DNA of 64,000 bases from CAVHXA01 sp963639765 (GCA_963639765.1 CAVHXA010000003.1:1-64000), one strand, 5' to 3'; positions 51,662 to 59,994 are shown, counted from the first letter of the stretch. Notes: generated by a model not told the origin, from the sequence alone. A program made the numbers and translations.

Positions 51662-51855
51662 GATCTGCACGGACCCGAACAGGGGGAAATGTGAAAAAAC
51701 ACAAAGCGAAAGCAGGGGAAGTCATGGATCGGAAAGGACCGGCTCCGGAGAAAAGGCCCGAAAAGCTGTCCCGTGGGCTGCGGGAGGATGCAGGCCTTGT
51801 AGGGAATGCACAAAGCAGAGGGAATATTTCGGGTGTGATTCCTGAAAAATTGCTC

Positions 51856-51884
51856 TTGACTATCCGACGCCGCGGCTTTATACT
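51856..51884 (+). promoter_or_regulatory. Sigma-A promoter of the attenuated ABC.X4 operon
   Basis: TTGACT, a 17-bp spacer and TATACT, 46 bp upstream of the leader-peptide ATG. Confidence 0.8.
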
Positions 51885-51930
51885 GCAAGCAGTCTTGCAA
51901 ATTGCCCGTTGCGGCAGAAGGGAGTCCACC

Positions 51931-52044
51931 ATGGTGCGCGTTACCGGTATGAGCAGCAGCTACTATTATTTCGCGGCCCAGTACGTGGGCCGCTATTTTG
52001 GCATCCCTTTCGAGCACCGTGACGGAACGGCAGATCATCGTTAA
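51931..52044 (+). CDS. Tyr/Phe-rich leader peptide
   Basis: A 37-residue ORF starts with ATG behind AAGGGAG. It includes SSSYYYFAAQYVGRYF: four Tyr/Phe codons in a row (51961-51972), and eight in total, so translation should stall when charged tRNA-Tyr or tRNA-Phe is short. It is followed by a pause hairpin and terminator, and ends 247 bp before the ABC.X4 genes. Too short and too biased to be an ordinary gene; the regulatory role is inferred from the layout. Confidence 0.75.
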   Translation: MVRVTGMSSSYYYFAAQYVGRYFGIPFEHRDGTADHR

Positions 52045-52106
52045 CCGCTGCTGCAAAGGCATTCGTTAACAATGCGGCCTCGTCCTCACGGACGGGGCTG
52101 TTTTTT
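51973..52106 (+). promoter_or_regulatory. Leader-peptide attenuator
   Basis: Strand 1 GCGGCCCA (51973-51980) pairs with strand 2 TGGGCCGC (51986-51993). Strand 3 GCGGCC (52074-52079) has the same start as strand 1 and can pair with GGCCGC of strand 2 (51988-51993). Strand 3 and its 3' partner also form the terminator (52074-52106). A ribosome stalled on the Tyr codons would cover strand 1, free strand 2 and let it block strand 3. Confidence 0.75.
52074..52106 (+). terminator. Terminator of the attenuator
   Basis: GCGGCCTCGTCC and GGACGGGGCTGT arms form a 12-bp stem with G-U pairs and a TCAC loop, followed by six T residues. Confidence 0.85.
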
Positions 52107-52107
52107 G

Positions 52108-52272
52108 TTATGGCAGCACCGTGCAATTGCGCCTGCGGCGTTTTGCAGATTCTTTTCGCCGGTTCGTCGTCATCAGACCCTGCCATATAAAAGCATGGCT
52201 GCGGTTTTCTGCTTCGATTCGGCAACGGAGTTCTGACCGCTTCTGCCGAATGACGTGGTGCTGCCTTATAAA
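52108..52272. repeat. Short inverted-repeat element, copy 2
   Basis: A 165-bp non-coding segment from TTATGGCAGCACC to GGTGCTGCCTTATAA, inverted ends with a two-base indel. Its right third (GGAGTTCTGA..., GCTTCTGCCGAATGACGTGG) resembles copy 1 at 27376-27529. It stands between the attenuator and the ribosome site of the binding-protein gene, so it is part of the leader RNA. Confidence 0.6.
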
Positions 52273-52291
52273 ACACAAAGGAGAGAGCAAC

Positions 52292-53293
52292 ATGAAAAAG
52301 AAGATCCTTGCCCTGCTGCTGACAGCAGCCCTGTGTCTGAGCCTTGCCGCCTGCGGCGAAAAGGCCGAAACCGCTGCCGAGCCTGCCGAAACCGCCGCGG
52401 CGGCCGAAACCACCTCTGCACAATACACCGTCGGAATCTGCCAGCTGGTTCAGCACGAAGCACTCGACGCGGCCACACAGGGCTTTATCGACGCGCTCAA
52501 CGAAGCGCTGCCAGGCCAGGTCACCTTCGAAGAAAAGAACGCCTCCGGCGAGAGCGTTAACTGCGCCACCATCGTAAACGGATTTGTGGCAGAAAACGTA
52601 GACCTGATCATGGCCAACGCCACGGCTGCGCTCACGGCTGCCGCCTCAGCCACGGCCGACATTCCGATTCTCGGCACATCCATCACGGCCTATGGCGTGG
52701 CACTGGACATCGATGATTTCTCCGGTACTGTGGGCGGAAACATCTCCGGCACCTCCGATCTGGCCGATCTTTCCAAACAGGCCGACATGATTGCCGAATG
52801 GTTCCCCGATGCGAAAAAGGTCGGACTGCTGTTCTGCTCTGCCGAGCCCAATTCCCGCTATCAGATCGAAACAGTTGCCGCACGTCTGGCCGAGCTGGGC
52901 ATCGAAACACAGGAATTTGCCTTTACCGACACCAACGACGTTGCTTCCGTGGCTCAGGCCGCAGCAGACTGGAGCGATGCGCTCTATGTTCCGACTGACA
53001 ACACGGCTGCTGCCAATACAGAGGCCATTGCCAACATTCTCATCCCCGCGGGTGTTCCCGCAATCTGCGGAGAAGAGGGTATCTGCAAGGGCTGCGGTGT
53101 TGCGACCCTGTCGATCAGCTACTACGACCTCGGCGTGACTACCGGCAAGATGGCTGCCCAGATTCTCACCGGCGAAGCCGATATCTCCACCATGCCCATC
53201 GCGTTTACCGAGGCAACACCCAAGTATAACGCCGCCATGTGTGAAACCATGGGCATTACCCCGCTCGAGGGCTACGAGGCCATCGAGGGCTGA
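52292..53293 (+). CDS. ABC transporter substrate-binding lipoprotein (ABC.X4/TrpX type)
   Basis: This 333-residue lipoprotein has a signal ending in LAACGEK, an Ala/Glu-rich linker, and the binding fold of the family that includes TrpX (VGICQLVQHEALDAATQGF, ADIPILGTSITAYG, GNISGTSDLADL, YVPTDNTAAANTEAIA). The family imports Trp or other aromatic amino acids in some Firmicutes. AAAGGAGAGAG precedes the ATG. First gene of a three-gene operon; a Tyr/Phe leader attenuator precedes it, so it may import Tyr or Phe. Confidence 0.88.
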   Translation: MKKKILALLLTAALCLSLAACGEKAETAAEPAETAAAAETTSAQYTVGICQLVQHEALDAATQGFIDALNEALPGQVTFEEKNASGESVNCATIVNGFVAENVDLIMANATAALTAAASATADIPILGTSITAYGVALDIDDFSGTVGGNISGTSDLADLSKQADMIAEWFPDAKKVGLLFCSAEPNSRYQIETVAARLAELGIETQEFAFTDTNDVASVAQAAADWSDALYVPTDNTAAANTEAIANILIPAGVPAICGEEGICKGCGVATLSISYYDLGVTTGKMAAQILTGEADISTMPIAFTEATPKYNAAMCETMGITPLEGYEAIEG

Positions 53294-53383
53294 TCACAGA
53301 CCAACGGGACAAAAGCCGTCTGTCCCGCCGGGCCGAGGCTGTGGTGATGCCGGAGCCCGATCACAAGCCAAAGGAGAGTATGT

Positions 53384-54322
53384 ATGAGTTTCGTGTCATC
53401 CCTGCTGAACGCCCTGCCGGGCGCCTGTGCCCAGGGACTGATCTGGGGTATCATGGCAATCGGCGTTTATATCACCTATCGCGTACTGGACATTGCGGAT
53501 ATGACCGTAGACGGATCTCTGGCCACAGGCGGTGCGGTCTGTGTGATGCTGATCCGTGCCGGCGTGAATCCGTGGCTTGCCATTGTGTGCGCCTTTCTTG
53601 TCGGTATGCTGGCCGGCTTTGTCACGGGCATGTTCCACACGCGCTGCGGGATTCCCGCTATTTTGTCCGGGATTCTCACCCAGCTGGCCCTGTATTCCGT
53701 CAACCTGCGGATCATGGGCAGCAAGGCAAATCAGGCTGTGGGCGTTGACAAATACAATCTGCTGCTTTCACAGCGCTATGTACGATCTGTCAGCCTGGAC
53801 AATCCGCTGCCTCTGCTGGTGATATTTACAGCCGCCGTGATTATGCTACTGTATTGGTTCTGCGGCACCGAAAAGGGCAGCTCCCTGCGTGCAACGGGCT
53901 CCAATTCCAATATGGCCCGCGCGCAGGGCATCAACACCAGCAGCAATATTGTTCTCGGTCTGATGCTCTCCAATGGTCTTGTGGCTCTGGCCGGGGCGCT
54001 GCTGGCTCAGTACCAGGGCTCGAGCGACATCAACATGGGCCGCGGCGCCATTGTAATTGCGCTGGCCGCCGTCATTATCGGCGAGGTCATCTTCAGTCGG
54101 GTATTCCGCAATTTTGCCCTGAAGCTGGCTGCAACCTCCGTCGGTGCCATCATCTACTATATCGTTCTGCAGGTGGTGCTGCAGCTTGGCCTGAACACCA
54201 ACGATCTCAAGCTTATCACCGCGCTGATCGTTGCTCTTTTCCTGGCCATTCCATACTGGAAAAGCCGCCTGTTCCACCAGAAAATCCGGGCCGCCGCGCA
54301 GGGAGGATCCGACAATGCTTGA
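53384..54322 (+). CDS. ABC transporter permease (ABC.X4/TrpY type)
   Basis: This 312-residue membrane protein has eight or so transmembrane helices, IADMTVDGSLATGGAV in the first third, TRCGIPAILSGILTQLALYSVNLRIMG, and the loop SLRATGSNSNMARAQGINT, which is conserved in this permease family. The ATG has AAGGAG seven bases upstream. Its end overlaps the ATPase start by eight bases. It works with the genes before and after it. Confidence 0.9.
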   Translation: MSFVSSLLNALPGACAQGLIWGIMAIGVYITYRVLDIADMTVDGSLATGGAVCVMLIRAGVNPWLAIVCAFLVGMLAGFVTGMFHTRCGIPAILSGILTQLALYSVNLRIMGSKANQAVGVDKYNLLLSQRYVRSVSLDNPLPLLVIFTAAVIMLLYWFCGTEKGSSLRATGSNSNMARAQGINTSSNIVLGLMLSNGLVALAGALLAQYQGSSDINMGRGAIVIALAAVIIGEVIFSRVFRNFALKLAATSVGAIIYYIVLQVVLQLGLNTNDLKLITALIVALFLAIPYWKSRLFHQKIRAAAQGGSDNA

Positions 54323-55109
54323 GCTGAAACATATCTGCAAAACCTTCAACCCCGGAACCATCAACGCGAAAACCGCTCTGAGCGATCTGAGCCTCACTCT
54401 GAACGACGGCGATTTCGTTACCGTAATCGGCGGAAACGGCGCCGGAAAATCCACCATGCTCAATGCCGTTGCCGGAACCTTTCAGATTGACGCGGGAGAG
54501 ATTTTTATCGACGGAACCGATGTGACGCATCTGCCGGAGCACAAACGCGCAGCCTTTATAGGGCGGGTTTTTCAGGATCCCATGATGGGTACCGCGCCTA
54601 CCATGCAGATCGAAGAGAATCTGGCTCTGGCCGCGCGGCGCGGCAAGCGGCGCACGCTGTCCTGGGGAATCCGCAGAGCCGAACGCGAGGAATACCGCGA
54701 GCGCCTGAAAACGCTGGGGCTTGGCCTGGAAAACCGCATGACCGACAAGGTCGGCCTGCTTTCCGGCGGTCAGCGTCAGGCACTGACACTGCTGATGGCC
54801 TCACTTCGTCGGCCAAAGCTGCTGCTGCTCGACGAGCATACCGCCGCGCTCGATCCTGCCACTGCTGCCAAGGTGCTTGAGCTTTCAGACCGCATCGTTC
54901 AGGAAAACGGCCTGACCGCAATGATGATTACGCACAACATGAAGGATGCCATCCGCCATGGCAACCGCCTGATCATGATGAACAACGGGAAAATCATTCT
55001 GGATATTGCCGGCGAGGAAAAGAAACGTCTGACCAAGCAGGATCTTCTTGAACGCTTTGCGATTCAGGCCGGGCAGCAGGAAGAGACCGACGCTGTTCTG
55101 CTCAGCTGA
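54315..55109 (+). CDS. ABC transporter ATPase (ABC.X4/TrpZ type)
   Basis: This 264-residue ATPase has Walker A GGNGAGKST near residue 43, the signature LLSGGQRQALTL, and Walker B LLLLDEHTAALDP. It is overlapping with the permease gene, completing the importer. The GGAGG site precedes the ATG. No terminator follows directly; a 9-bp hairpin at 55128-55174 lies before the next gene. Confidence 0.93.
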   Translation: MLELKHICKTFNPGTINAKTALSDLSLTLNDGDFVTVIGGNGAGKSTMLNAVAGTFQIDAGEIFIDGTDVTHLPEHKRAAFIGRVFQDPMMGTAPTMQIEENLALAARRGKRRTLSWGIRRAEREEYRERLKTLGLGLENRMTDKVGLLSGGQRQALTLLMASLRRPKLLLLDEHTAALDPATAAKVLELSDRIVQENGLTAMMITHNMKDAIRHGNRLIMMNNGKIILDIAGEEKKRLTKQDLLERFAIQAGQQEETDAVLLS

Positions 55110-55127
55110 AGGATTTTCCGCTTTTTA

Positions 55128-55174
55128 CCGGCAGCCCTGTCAGGCCGGGCACACCTCCGACCGACGGCTGCCGG
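55128..55174. other. Inverted repeat between the importer and the PhoBR-like operon
   Basis: CCGGCAGCC and GGCTGCCGG form a perfect 9-bp stem with a 29-base loop. It has no T tract, so it is not a clear terminator. Confidence 0.5.
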
Positions 55175-55256
55175 ACAAGGCCAAAACCGGTCGGTACGCT
55201 TTTGCACGGATCTGCCCATGCATGGTCCGGTCGGCATACGAAACGGAGGCTTTGCT

Positions 55257-55931
55257 TTGATTTATCTGCTGGAGGATGACGACAGCATCCGCAAGCTTGT
55301 TGTGTATACGCTTTCTTCTCAGGGATATGAGGCGAGGGGCTTTGCCCTGCCGTCCGAGTTTCGCCGGGCTGTTGAGCAGCAGCTGCCGGATCTGGTTCTG
55401 CTGGATATCATGCTTCCGGAGGAGGACGGACTGACCGTATTAAAGCGGCTGCGCGGCAATGCGGCCACAAGGCGGCTTCCGGTTATCATGCTCACGGCAA
55501 AAAACACGGAATACGACCGCGTGATCGGTCTGGACAACGGAGCAGATGACTTTATCTGCAAGCCATTCGGCATGATGGAGCTGATGGCCCGCGTGCGGGC
55601 AGTGCTGCGCCGGGCAGGCCCGACGCCGGCGGCGGCAGAATACCGACTGGGCGATCTGTATGTATGTCCTGCCGGACGTGCGGTGCAGGTGCAGGGCCGG
55701 GATATTGCGCTGACACACAAGGAATTCGAGCTGCTGTGCCTGCTGCTTGAAAATGCGGGGCACGTGCTTACGCGGGACACCATCATGCAGCACGTCTGGG
55801 GCAGCGACTTTGAGCGCGAAAACCGTACCGTAGACGTCCATATCCGCACGCTGCGGGCCAAGCTTGGCCCGGCAGGAAATTCCGTCGAAACCGTCCGCGG
55901 AGTGGGCTACAAAATCGGAGGGACCGTATGA
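55257..55931 (+). CDS. PhoB-like response regulator
   Basis: This 224-residue regulator has a receiver domain (IYLLEDDDSIRKLV, LVLLDIMLPEEDG with the phosphorylated Asp, MLTAKNTEYDRVIGLDNGADDFICKPFG) and a winged-helix domain ending in RTLRAKLGPAGNSVETVRGVGYKIGG. The start is TTG at 55257: GGAGG lies eight bases upstream, and no ATG is suitable. It overlaps the kinase gene by ATGA. Confidence 0.92.
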   Translation: MIYLLEDDDSIRKLVVYTLSSQGYEARGFALPSEFRRAVEQQLPDLVLLDIMLPEEDGLTVLKRLRGNAATRRLPVIMLTAKNTEYDRVIGLDNGADDFICKPFGMMELMARVRAVLRRAGPTPAAAEYRLGDLYVCPAGRAVQVQGRDIALTHKEFELLCLLLENAGHVLTRDTIMQHVWGSDFERENRTVDVHIRTLRAKLGPAGNSVETVRGVGYKIGGTV

Positions 55932-57577
55932 CCCTGAAAATCTTTCGAAGCTCTTTTGCTGCGGGTCTGCTGGTTTTGCTGCTTTGCTCGGTAATGTTTT
56001 ATATTGTGCTGTTTACAACCGGTCAGACGGCGGCCTTTTCCGCGCTAGAAGCGCAGTGCGACTTTGCCGCTGCCGGCACACAGAAGACCGGAACGGCCTA
56101 TCTCGGCGCCCTGCAGACCGAAAGCCGCATTACCTGGATAGATGCCGACGGAACCGTCCTGTTTGACAATCGGGCCGATGCCGACAATATGGAAAACCAT
56201 CTGGACCGGCCGGAGGTAGCGCAGGCTCTCGAAAGCGGATCGGGCCGCGGTGTCCGTTTTTCCAAAACACTTCTGATCGATGCCCTGTATTATGCCCGTC
56301 GTTTGCAGGACGGGACGGTGCTGCGTCTGGCTTCGGACAAAAACACGGCGCTGTCTCTGCTGCCTGAGGTTATGGGGCCGGCGCTTGCTGTGGCGATTCT
56401 GGCTCTTGGCCTGTGCGCCATGCTGTCTTCCCGACTGGCAAAGCAGATCACAAAGCCGATCAACCAGTTGGATCTGGACCGTCCGGAAACCTGGGAAACA
56501 TACAGGGAGCTGGCTCCCCTTTCTGCCAGACTGCGTCAGCAGAACGAAACCATCCGTCGACAGATGGACGAGCTGCGTCAGGCACAGCGCGAAACGGCAG
56601 CCATCACCGAAAACATGAACGAGGGCTTTTTGTTGCTGGACAGCCGCGGAGCCATTCTGTCCGGAAACCACAGCGCCATGCAGCTGCTGTCTGCACAACC
56701 GTGGGAGGGTGAACGCAATCTGCACAGCAGCTGCTGCCGGTCCGAAATTCGCAGTGCTGCCATGGCTGCATTGAGCGGAAATCGATCCGAGCAGCTTCTG
56801 CGGTTGGACGGAGCATCCTATCAGATTATCGCAAGTCCTGTCAGCTCCCGGGGCAGTCCGTCGGGCGCGGTGGTTCTGATGATGGACGTAACCGAGCGTG
56901 AGCAGCGCGAAACGCTTCGCCGTGAATTTACGGCCAACGTCTCACACGAGCTGAAAACTCCCCTGACCTCAATATCCGGCTTTGCCGAGCTGATGAAAAA
57001 CGGACTGGTTCCGCCCGAAAAGCAGCAGGAGTTTGCCGGAGATATCTATAAAGAATCCAGACGGCTGATTGCCCTGGTTGACGATATCATTCGTCTGTCC
57101 AGTCTGGATGAGAATACCGCTCAGCCCGAGGCCGAGGATGTAGACCTGTATGAGCTGGCCGAAGGCGCCGTGCAGACGCTGGCCCGTGCGGCACAGAAGC
57201 AGCAGATTCGGCTCAATCTGCAGGGCCAGCATGCCGTGGTCCACGGAGTGCGGCAGGTGCTCAACGAAATCGTCTTTAATCTCTGCGACAATGCCGTGAA
57301 ATACAACCGACCCGGCGGCAGCGTGACCATAACCGTAGCACGCTTCAGCAACGAAATCCGTCTGGTTGTTGCCGACACCGGCATAGGCATTCCGCGTGAG
57401 CATCAGGCACGGGTTTTTGAACGATTCTATCGCGTGGACAAAAGCCATTCCAAGGCGATTGGCGGCACGGGCCTCGGCCTTTCGATCGTCAAGCACGGGG
57501 TGCAGTCCATGGGCGGGCGCATCCGGCTGGAAAGCGAACCCGGAAGCGGCACCACAATTACCGTGATTTTTGACTGA
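55928..57577 (+). CDS. PhoR-like sensor histidine kinase
   Basis: This 549-residue membrane kinase has two N-terminal transmembrane segments around an extracytoplasmic region, a cytoplasmic helical part, and a PAS domain (MNEGFLLLDSRGAIL, about 240-310). Then HisKA with SHELKTPLTSISGFAELMKNG, and HATPase with NEIVFNLCDNAVKYNR, DTGIGIPREHQARVFERFY and GGTGLGLSIVKHGV. Architecture matches PhoR/WalK. Its signal is not known; it is coupled to the regulator gene upstream. A terminator follows at 57619-57641. Confidence 0.92.
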   Translation: MTLKIFRSSFAAGLLVLLLCSVMFYIVLFTTGQTAAFSALEAQCDFAAAGTQKTGTAYLGALQTESRITWIDADGTVLFDNRADADNMENHLDRPEVAQALESGSGRGVRFSKTLLIDALYYARRLQDGTVLRLASDKNTALSLLPEVMGPALAVAILALGLCAMLSSRLAKQITKPINQLDLDRPETWETYRELAPLSARLRQQNETIRRQMDELRQAQRETAAITENMNEGFLLLDSRGAILSGNHSAMQLLSAQPWEGERNLHSSCCRSEIRSAAMAALSGNRSEQLLRLDGASYQIIASPVSSRGSPSGAVVLMMDVTEREQRETLRREFTANVSHELKTPLTSISGFAELMKNGLVPPEKQQEFAGDIYKESRRLIALVDDIIRLSSLDENTAQPEAEDVDLYELAEGAVQTLARAAQKQQIRLNLQGQHAVVHGVRQVLNEIVFNLCDNAVKYNRPGGSVTITVARFSNEIRLVVADTGIGIPREHQARVFERFYRVDKSHSKAIGGTGLGLSIVKHGVQSMGGRIRLESEPGSGTTITVIFD

Positions 57578-57618
57578 GCACATAGGGCAGAGCACTGTGC
57601 GTGCTCCCAACCAAAAGC

Positions 57619-57641
57619 AGCCCGGCCTTCGGCCGGGCTTT
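57619..57641 (+). terminator. Intrinsic terminator of the PhoBR-like unit
   Basis: AGCCCGGC, a CTTCG-type loop and GCCGGGCT, then TTTC. Confidence 0.6.
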
Positions 57642-57672
57642 CAATCATGACAGATATGACAGGAGGTTTATT

Positions 57673-58620
57673 ATGCCAAGCCAGGCTTTTTTGGATTATC
57701 GCCACAACATCCCAACCGCTCCTCCCACATCCATGGCCGGTCCGGGGATCCCGGGTCCGGCACCCGGTCCGGGCGGCCCCGGCGGTGCCGCCGTTCCGCC
57801 GGAATTTGCCCATCTGCGCGTTCCCATAATGCCCCCTGACTATAAAAGTCCCGAGCCGGAAATTCCGGACGGATACCGGGGCGGACGCATTGAACTCGGC
57901 GGAACACCCGGCATGCTGCTCACCCGTGACGGTGTACGGGAAAACGCAGCCCTTCTTTATATCCACGGCGGCGGCTTTACGCTGGGCAGCGGTATGACGG
58001 CAGGGTCCCTTCTGGCACACTTTCTGGAAAAGACCAACCTTGCAGGCTATTCGGCAGACTACGCGCTGGCTCCGTACTCCAAATTCCCCACACAGATCAA
58101 TCAGATTGCTGCCTTTTATCGGGGAATGCTGCAGGCCGGCATCACACGGATTGTTGTTGGCGGCGAATCTGCCGGAGCCGGACTTGCAATCAGTCTTGTC
58201 ATGGCGCTTCGACAGGAACAGCTGCCGCTGCCGGCCGCGGTCTGGGCCTCCTCTCCGGTGGACGACATTCGCTATGACCTGCAGGAGACCTTTATGCAGG
58301 ATATGTTCACGGAAAGCTGCGCCGACATGATCGAAGCCTATGTTGGTGACGCAGACCCGAAGGACCCCCGCATCTCGCCCATCTATGGCGACTTTTCCGA
58401 TTTTCCGCCCACGTTCATTCAGGCAGGCAGCGGCGAAAGTCTTTCTGCCGGTGCTCTGCGGCTGGTCAACAGGCTGGTCCGTGCCGGAAACGAGGTCCGA
58501 TTTACCTTTGGCAAAGACATGCCGCATACCTTTGCGATGGATTATGCCCTGTATCCGGAAGCGGAAAACGCCATGAACGAAATTACAACCTTTATAAACA
58601 ATATTCTGGATCTGGCCTGA
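57673..58620 (+). CDS. Alpha/beta hydrolase (HSL/BD-FAE type) with Gly-Pro tract
   Basis: This 315-residue hydrolase has the oxyanion motif YIHGGGFTLGSG near residue 96, the nucleophile elbow VGGESAGAGLA near 163, ISPIYGDFSDFPPTFIQAG with the probable acid, and MPHTFAM with the catalytic His. It starts with a Pro/Gly-rich tract of about 25 residues (GPGIPGPAPGPGGPGG, about residues 22-40) that is not part of the fold. AAGGAGG-type site precedes the ATG. It is convergent with the ribosomal genes. Confidence 0.85.
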   Translation: MPSQAFLDYRHNIPTAPPTSMAGPGIPGPAPGPGGPGGAAVPPEFAHLRVPIMPPDYKSPEPEIPDGYRGGRIELGGTPGMLLTRDGVRENAALLYIHGGGFTLGSGMTAGSLLAHFLEKTNLAGYSADYALAPYSKFPTQINQIAAFYRGMLQAGITRIVVGGESAGAGLAISLVMALRQEQLPLPAAVWASSPVDDIRYDLQETFMQDMFTESCADMIEAYVGDADPKDPRISPIYGDFSDFPPTFIQAGSGESLSAGALRLVNRLVRAGNEVRFTFGKDMPHTFAMDYALYPEAENAMNEITTFINNILDLA

Positions 58621-58662
58621 TTTTCGCAGTCTTTTCCGGGATACGGCCCAATAGCTCTATCG

Positions 58663-58704
58663 GGAGAAATCATGACATCTGTGATTTCTCCTGATCCTTT
58701 TTAT
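58663..58704 (+). terminator. Intrinsic terminator of the hydrolase gene
   Basis: GGAGAAATCA and TGATTTCTCC form a 10-bp stem with a 9-base loop, followed after a few bases by TTTTTATTCTTTT. It resembles the stem at 18664-18693. Confidence 0.75.
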
Positions 58705-58742
58705 TCTTTTCAGAAACTGCGGCTGCGGCAGCTTGCGGACGG

Positions 58743-58769
58743 AAAAAGCCCCGGCCAAAAGGCCGGGGC
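58743..58769 (-). terminator. Intrinsic terminator after rplL
   Basis: A perfect 9-bp stem GCCCCGGCC/GGCCGGGGC with an AAAA loop; the minus strand then has TTTTT. It ends the ribosomal operon here, so rpoBC is not in this transcription unit. Confidence 0.9.
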
Positions 58770-58780
58770 CATAAGATGGG

Positions 58781-59158
58781 TTATTTTACTTCGACTTCGG
58801 CGCCGGCTTCTTTCAGCTTCTCGCTGATGGAGTTGGCATCGTCTTCGCTGACCTTTTCCTTGATCTTGGCGGGAACAGCGTCGACCATTGCCTTGGCTTC
58901 CTTCAGGCCCAGACCGGTAATCTCGCGAACGACCTTGATTACGGCGATCTTGTTGGCACCGGCAGAGGTCATGACAACATCAAACTCGGTCTGAGCAGCG
59001 GGGCCTTCTTCGGCACCGCCGGCAGCGGGAGCAGCGGCAACGGCAGCGGCGGCGGAAACGCCGAACGCTTCTTCGAGAGCATGAACGAGCTCAGAAAGCT
59101 CGAGAACAGTCAGACCCTTTACTTCTTCGATCAGGGCAGTAACTTTTTCGCTGGCCAT
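58781..59158 (-). CDS. rplL: 50S ribosomal protein L7/L12
   Basis: This 125-residue stalk protein has the N-terminal dimer domain (TVLELSELVHALEEAFG), an Ala/Gly hinge, and the C-terminal domain with KIAVIKVVREITGLGLKEAKAMVDAVP. The ATG at 59158 has AGGAGG upstream. Last gene of the block. Confidence 0.97.
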   Translation of the reverse strand: MASEKVTALIEEVKGLTVLELSELVHALEEAFGVSAAAAVAAAPAAGGAEEGPAAQTEFDVVMTSAGANKIAVIKVVREITGLGLKEAKAMVDAVPAKIKEKVSEDDANSISEKLKEAGAEVEVK

Positions 59159-59300
59159 GGATAGTTCCTCCTGTTTTGTAGAGTTGAGTAGATTGTGAAA
59201 TGTCGCATCATTCGGCAGGATCGCCCGGCTGTCAGCTGTGTGAGAAGAACGGCTTCGGATCCTGCGTGCTGCCGGAGTGGCAGATGCGGTGGTGTGTCGG

Positions 59301-59843
59301 TCAGGCCTCGGCGGGTGCTTCTGCGGCAGCCTCGGGTGCCGCTGCGCCTGCGTTGAGCTTTTCGACGTATTGGTTGAGTACAACGGCTAGGCTTGTGATG
59401 GGCGCCAGGAATGTGCCCAGAACCTGTGCAACCAGAGCGTCTTTGGAAGGCAGAGAGCCAAAGGCCTTGAGCTCATCTACGCTCAGAGGCTTGCCTTCAA
59501 CCAGACCGCCCTTGATGGACATGATGTTGTTCTTTTTGATGAATTCGCTGAGAATACGGGCGGGAGCAATGGGGTCGCCGGTGGTGCTGGCCATAGCCGT
59601 GGTTCCGTTGAGCAGCTCGTCGAAATCGTGGTATCCAAGGTCGTTGGCAGCGCGGCGGGTCAGGGTGTTTTTGACAACGGCATACTGTACGCCGGCTTCG
59701 CGGAACTTGCCGCGCAGGGTCCGGTCCTGTTCAACAGTGATGCCTTGATAGTCGGCGAACACCACGGCGGTGGCGGACCTGATCTGCTCGGTAAGGTCGC
59801 CCACAATCGCCTTTTTGCTTTCGAGAATCTTTGCGTTGGGCAA
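59301..59843 (-). CDS. rplJ: 50S ribosomal protein L10
   Basis: This 180-residue protein carries the L7/L12 dimers. The core has ATAVVFADYQGITV and YAVVKNTLTRRAAN. It starts with TTG at 59841-59843; GGAGGTGA is upstream. The C-terminus is an Ala/Glu-rich tail. It sits behind the L10 leader and is followed by rplL after 142 bases. Confidence 0.95.
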   Translation of the reverse strand: MPNAKILESKKAIVGDLTEQIRSATAVVFADYQGITVEQDRTLRGKFREAGVQYAVVKNTLTRRAANDLGYHDFDELLNGTTAMASTTGDPIAPARILSEFIKKNNIMSIKGGLVEGKPLSVDELKAFGSLPSKDALVAQVLGTFLAPITSLAVVLNQYVEKLNAGAAAPEAAAEAPAEA

Positions 59844-59876
59844 AGTGTTTCACCTCCGTTGGGTTTTTGCGAAGAA

Positions 59877-59992
59877 AAAATCCTCGCGCCAAAGCAGCGA
59901 GGACACAAAACGTTGTTGAACATTTTGCAGACCTCGGCAGGATGGACGTCCGTTATGGCCATATGGCCTCCTGCTGTCTTCGGCAGCGGAAA
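59877..59992 (-). promoter_or_regulatory. L10 leader with attenuator
   Basis: On the minus strand ACAGCAGGAGGCC and CCTGCCGAGGTCTGC are the conserved parts of the Rfam L10 leader. A hairpin TCCTCGC/GCGAGGA (59881-59903) with TTTTTT follows. L10 with L7/L12 should bind the leader and favour termination. Confidence 0.85.
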
Positions 59993-59994
59993 AT

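Noticed and set aside
51691..52044. 117-codon ORF including the leader peptide
   Set aside because: Its first 80 codons lie upstream of and across the promoter (51856-51884); only the short ORF from 51931 has a ribosome site and can be in the transcript.
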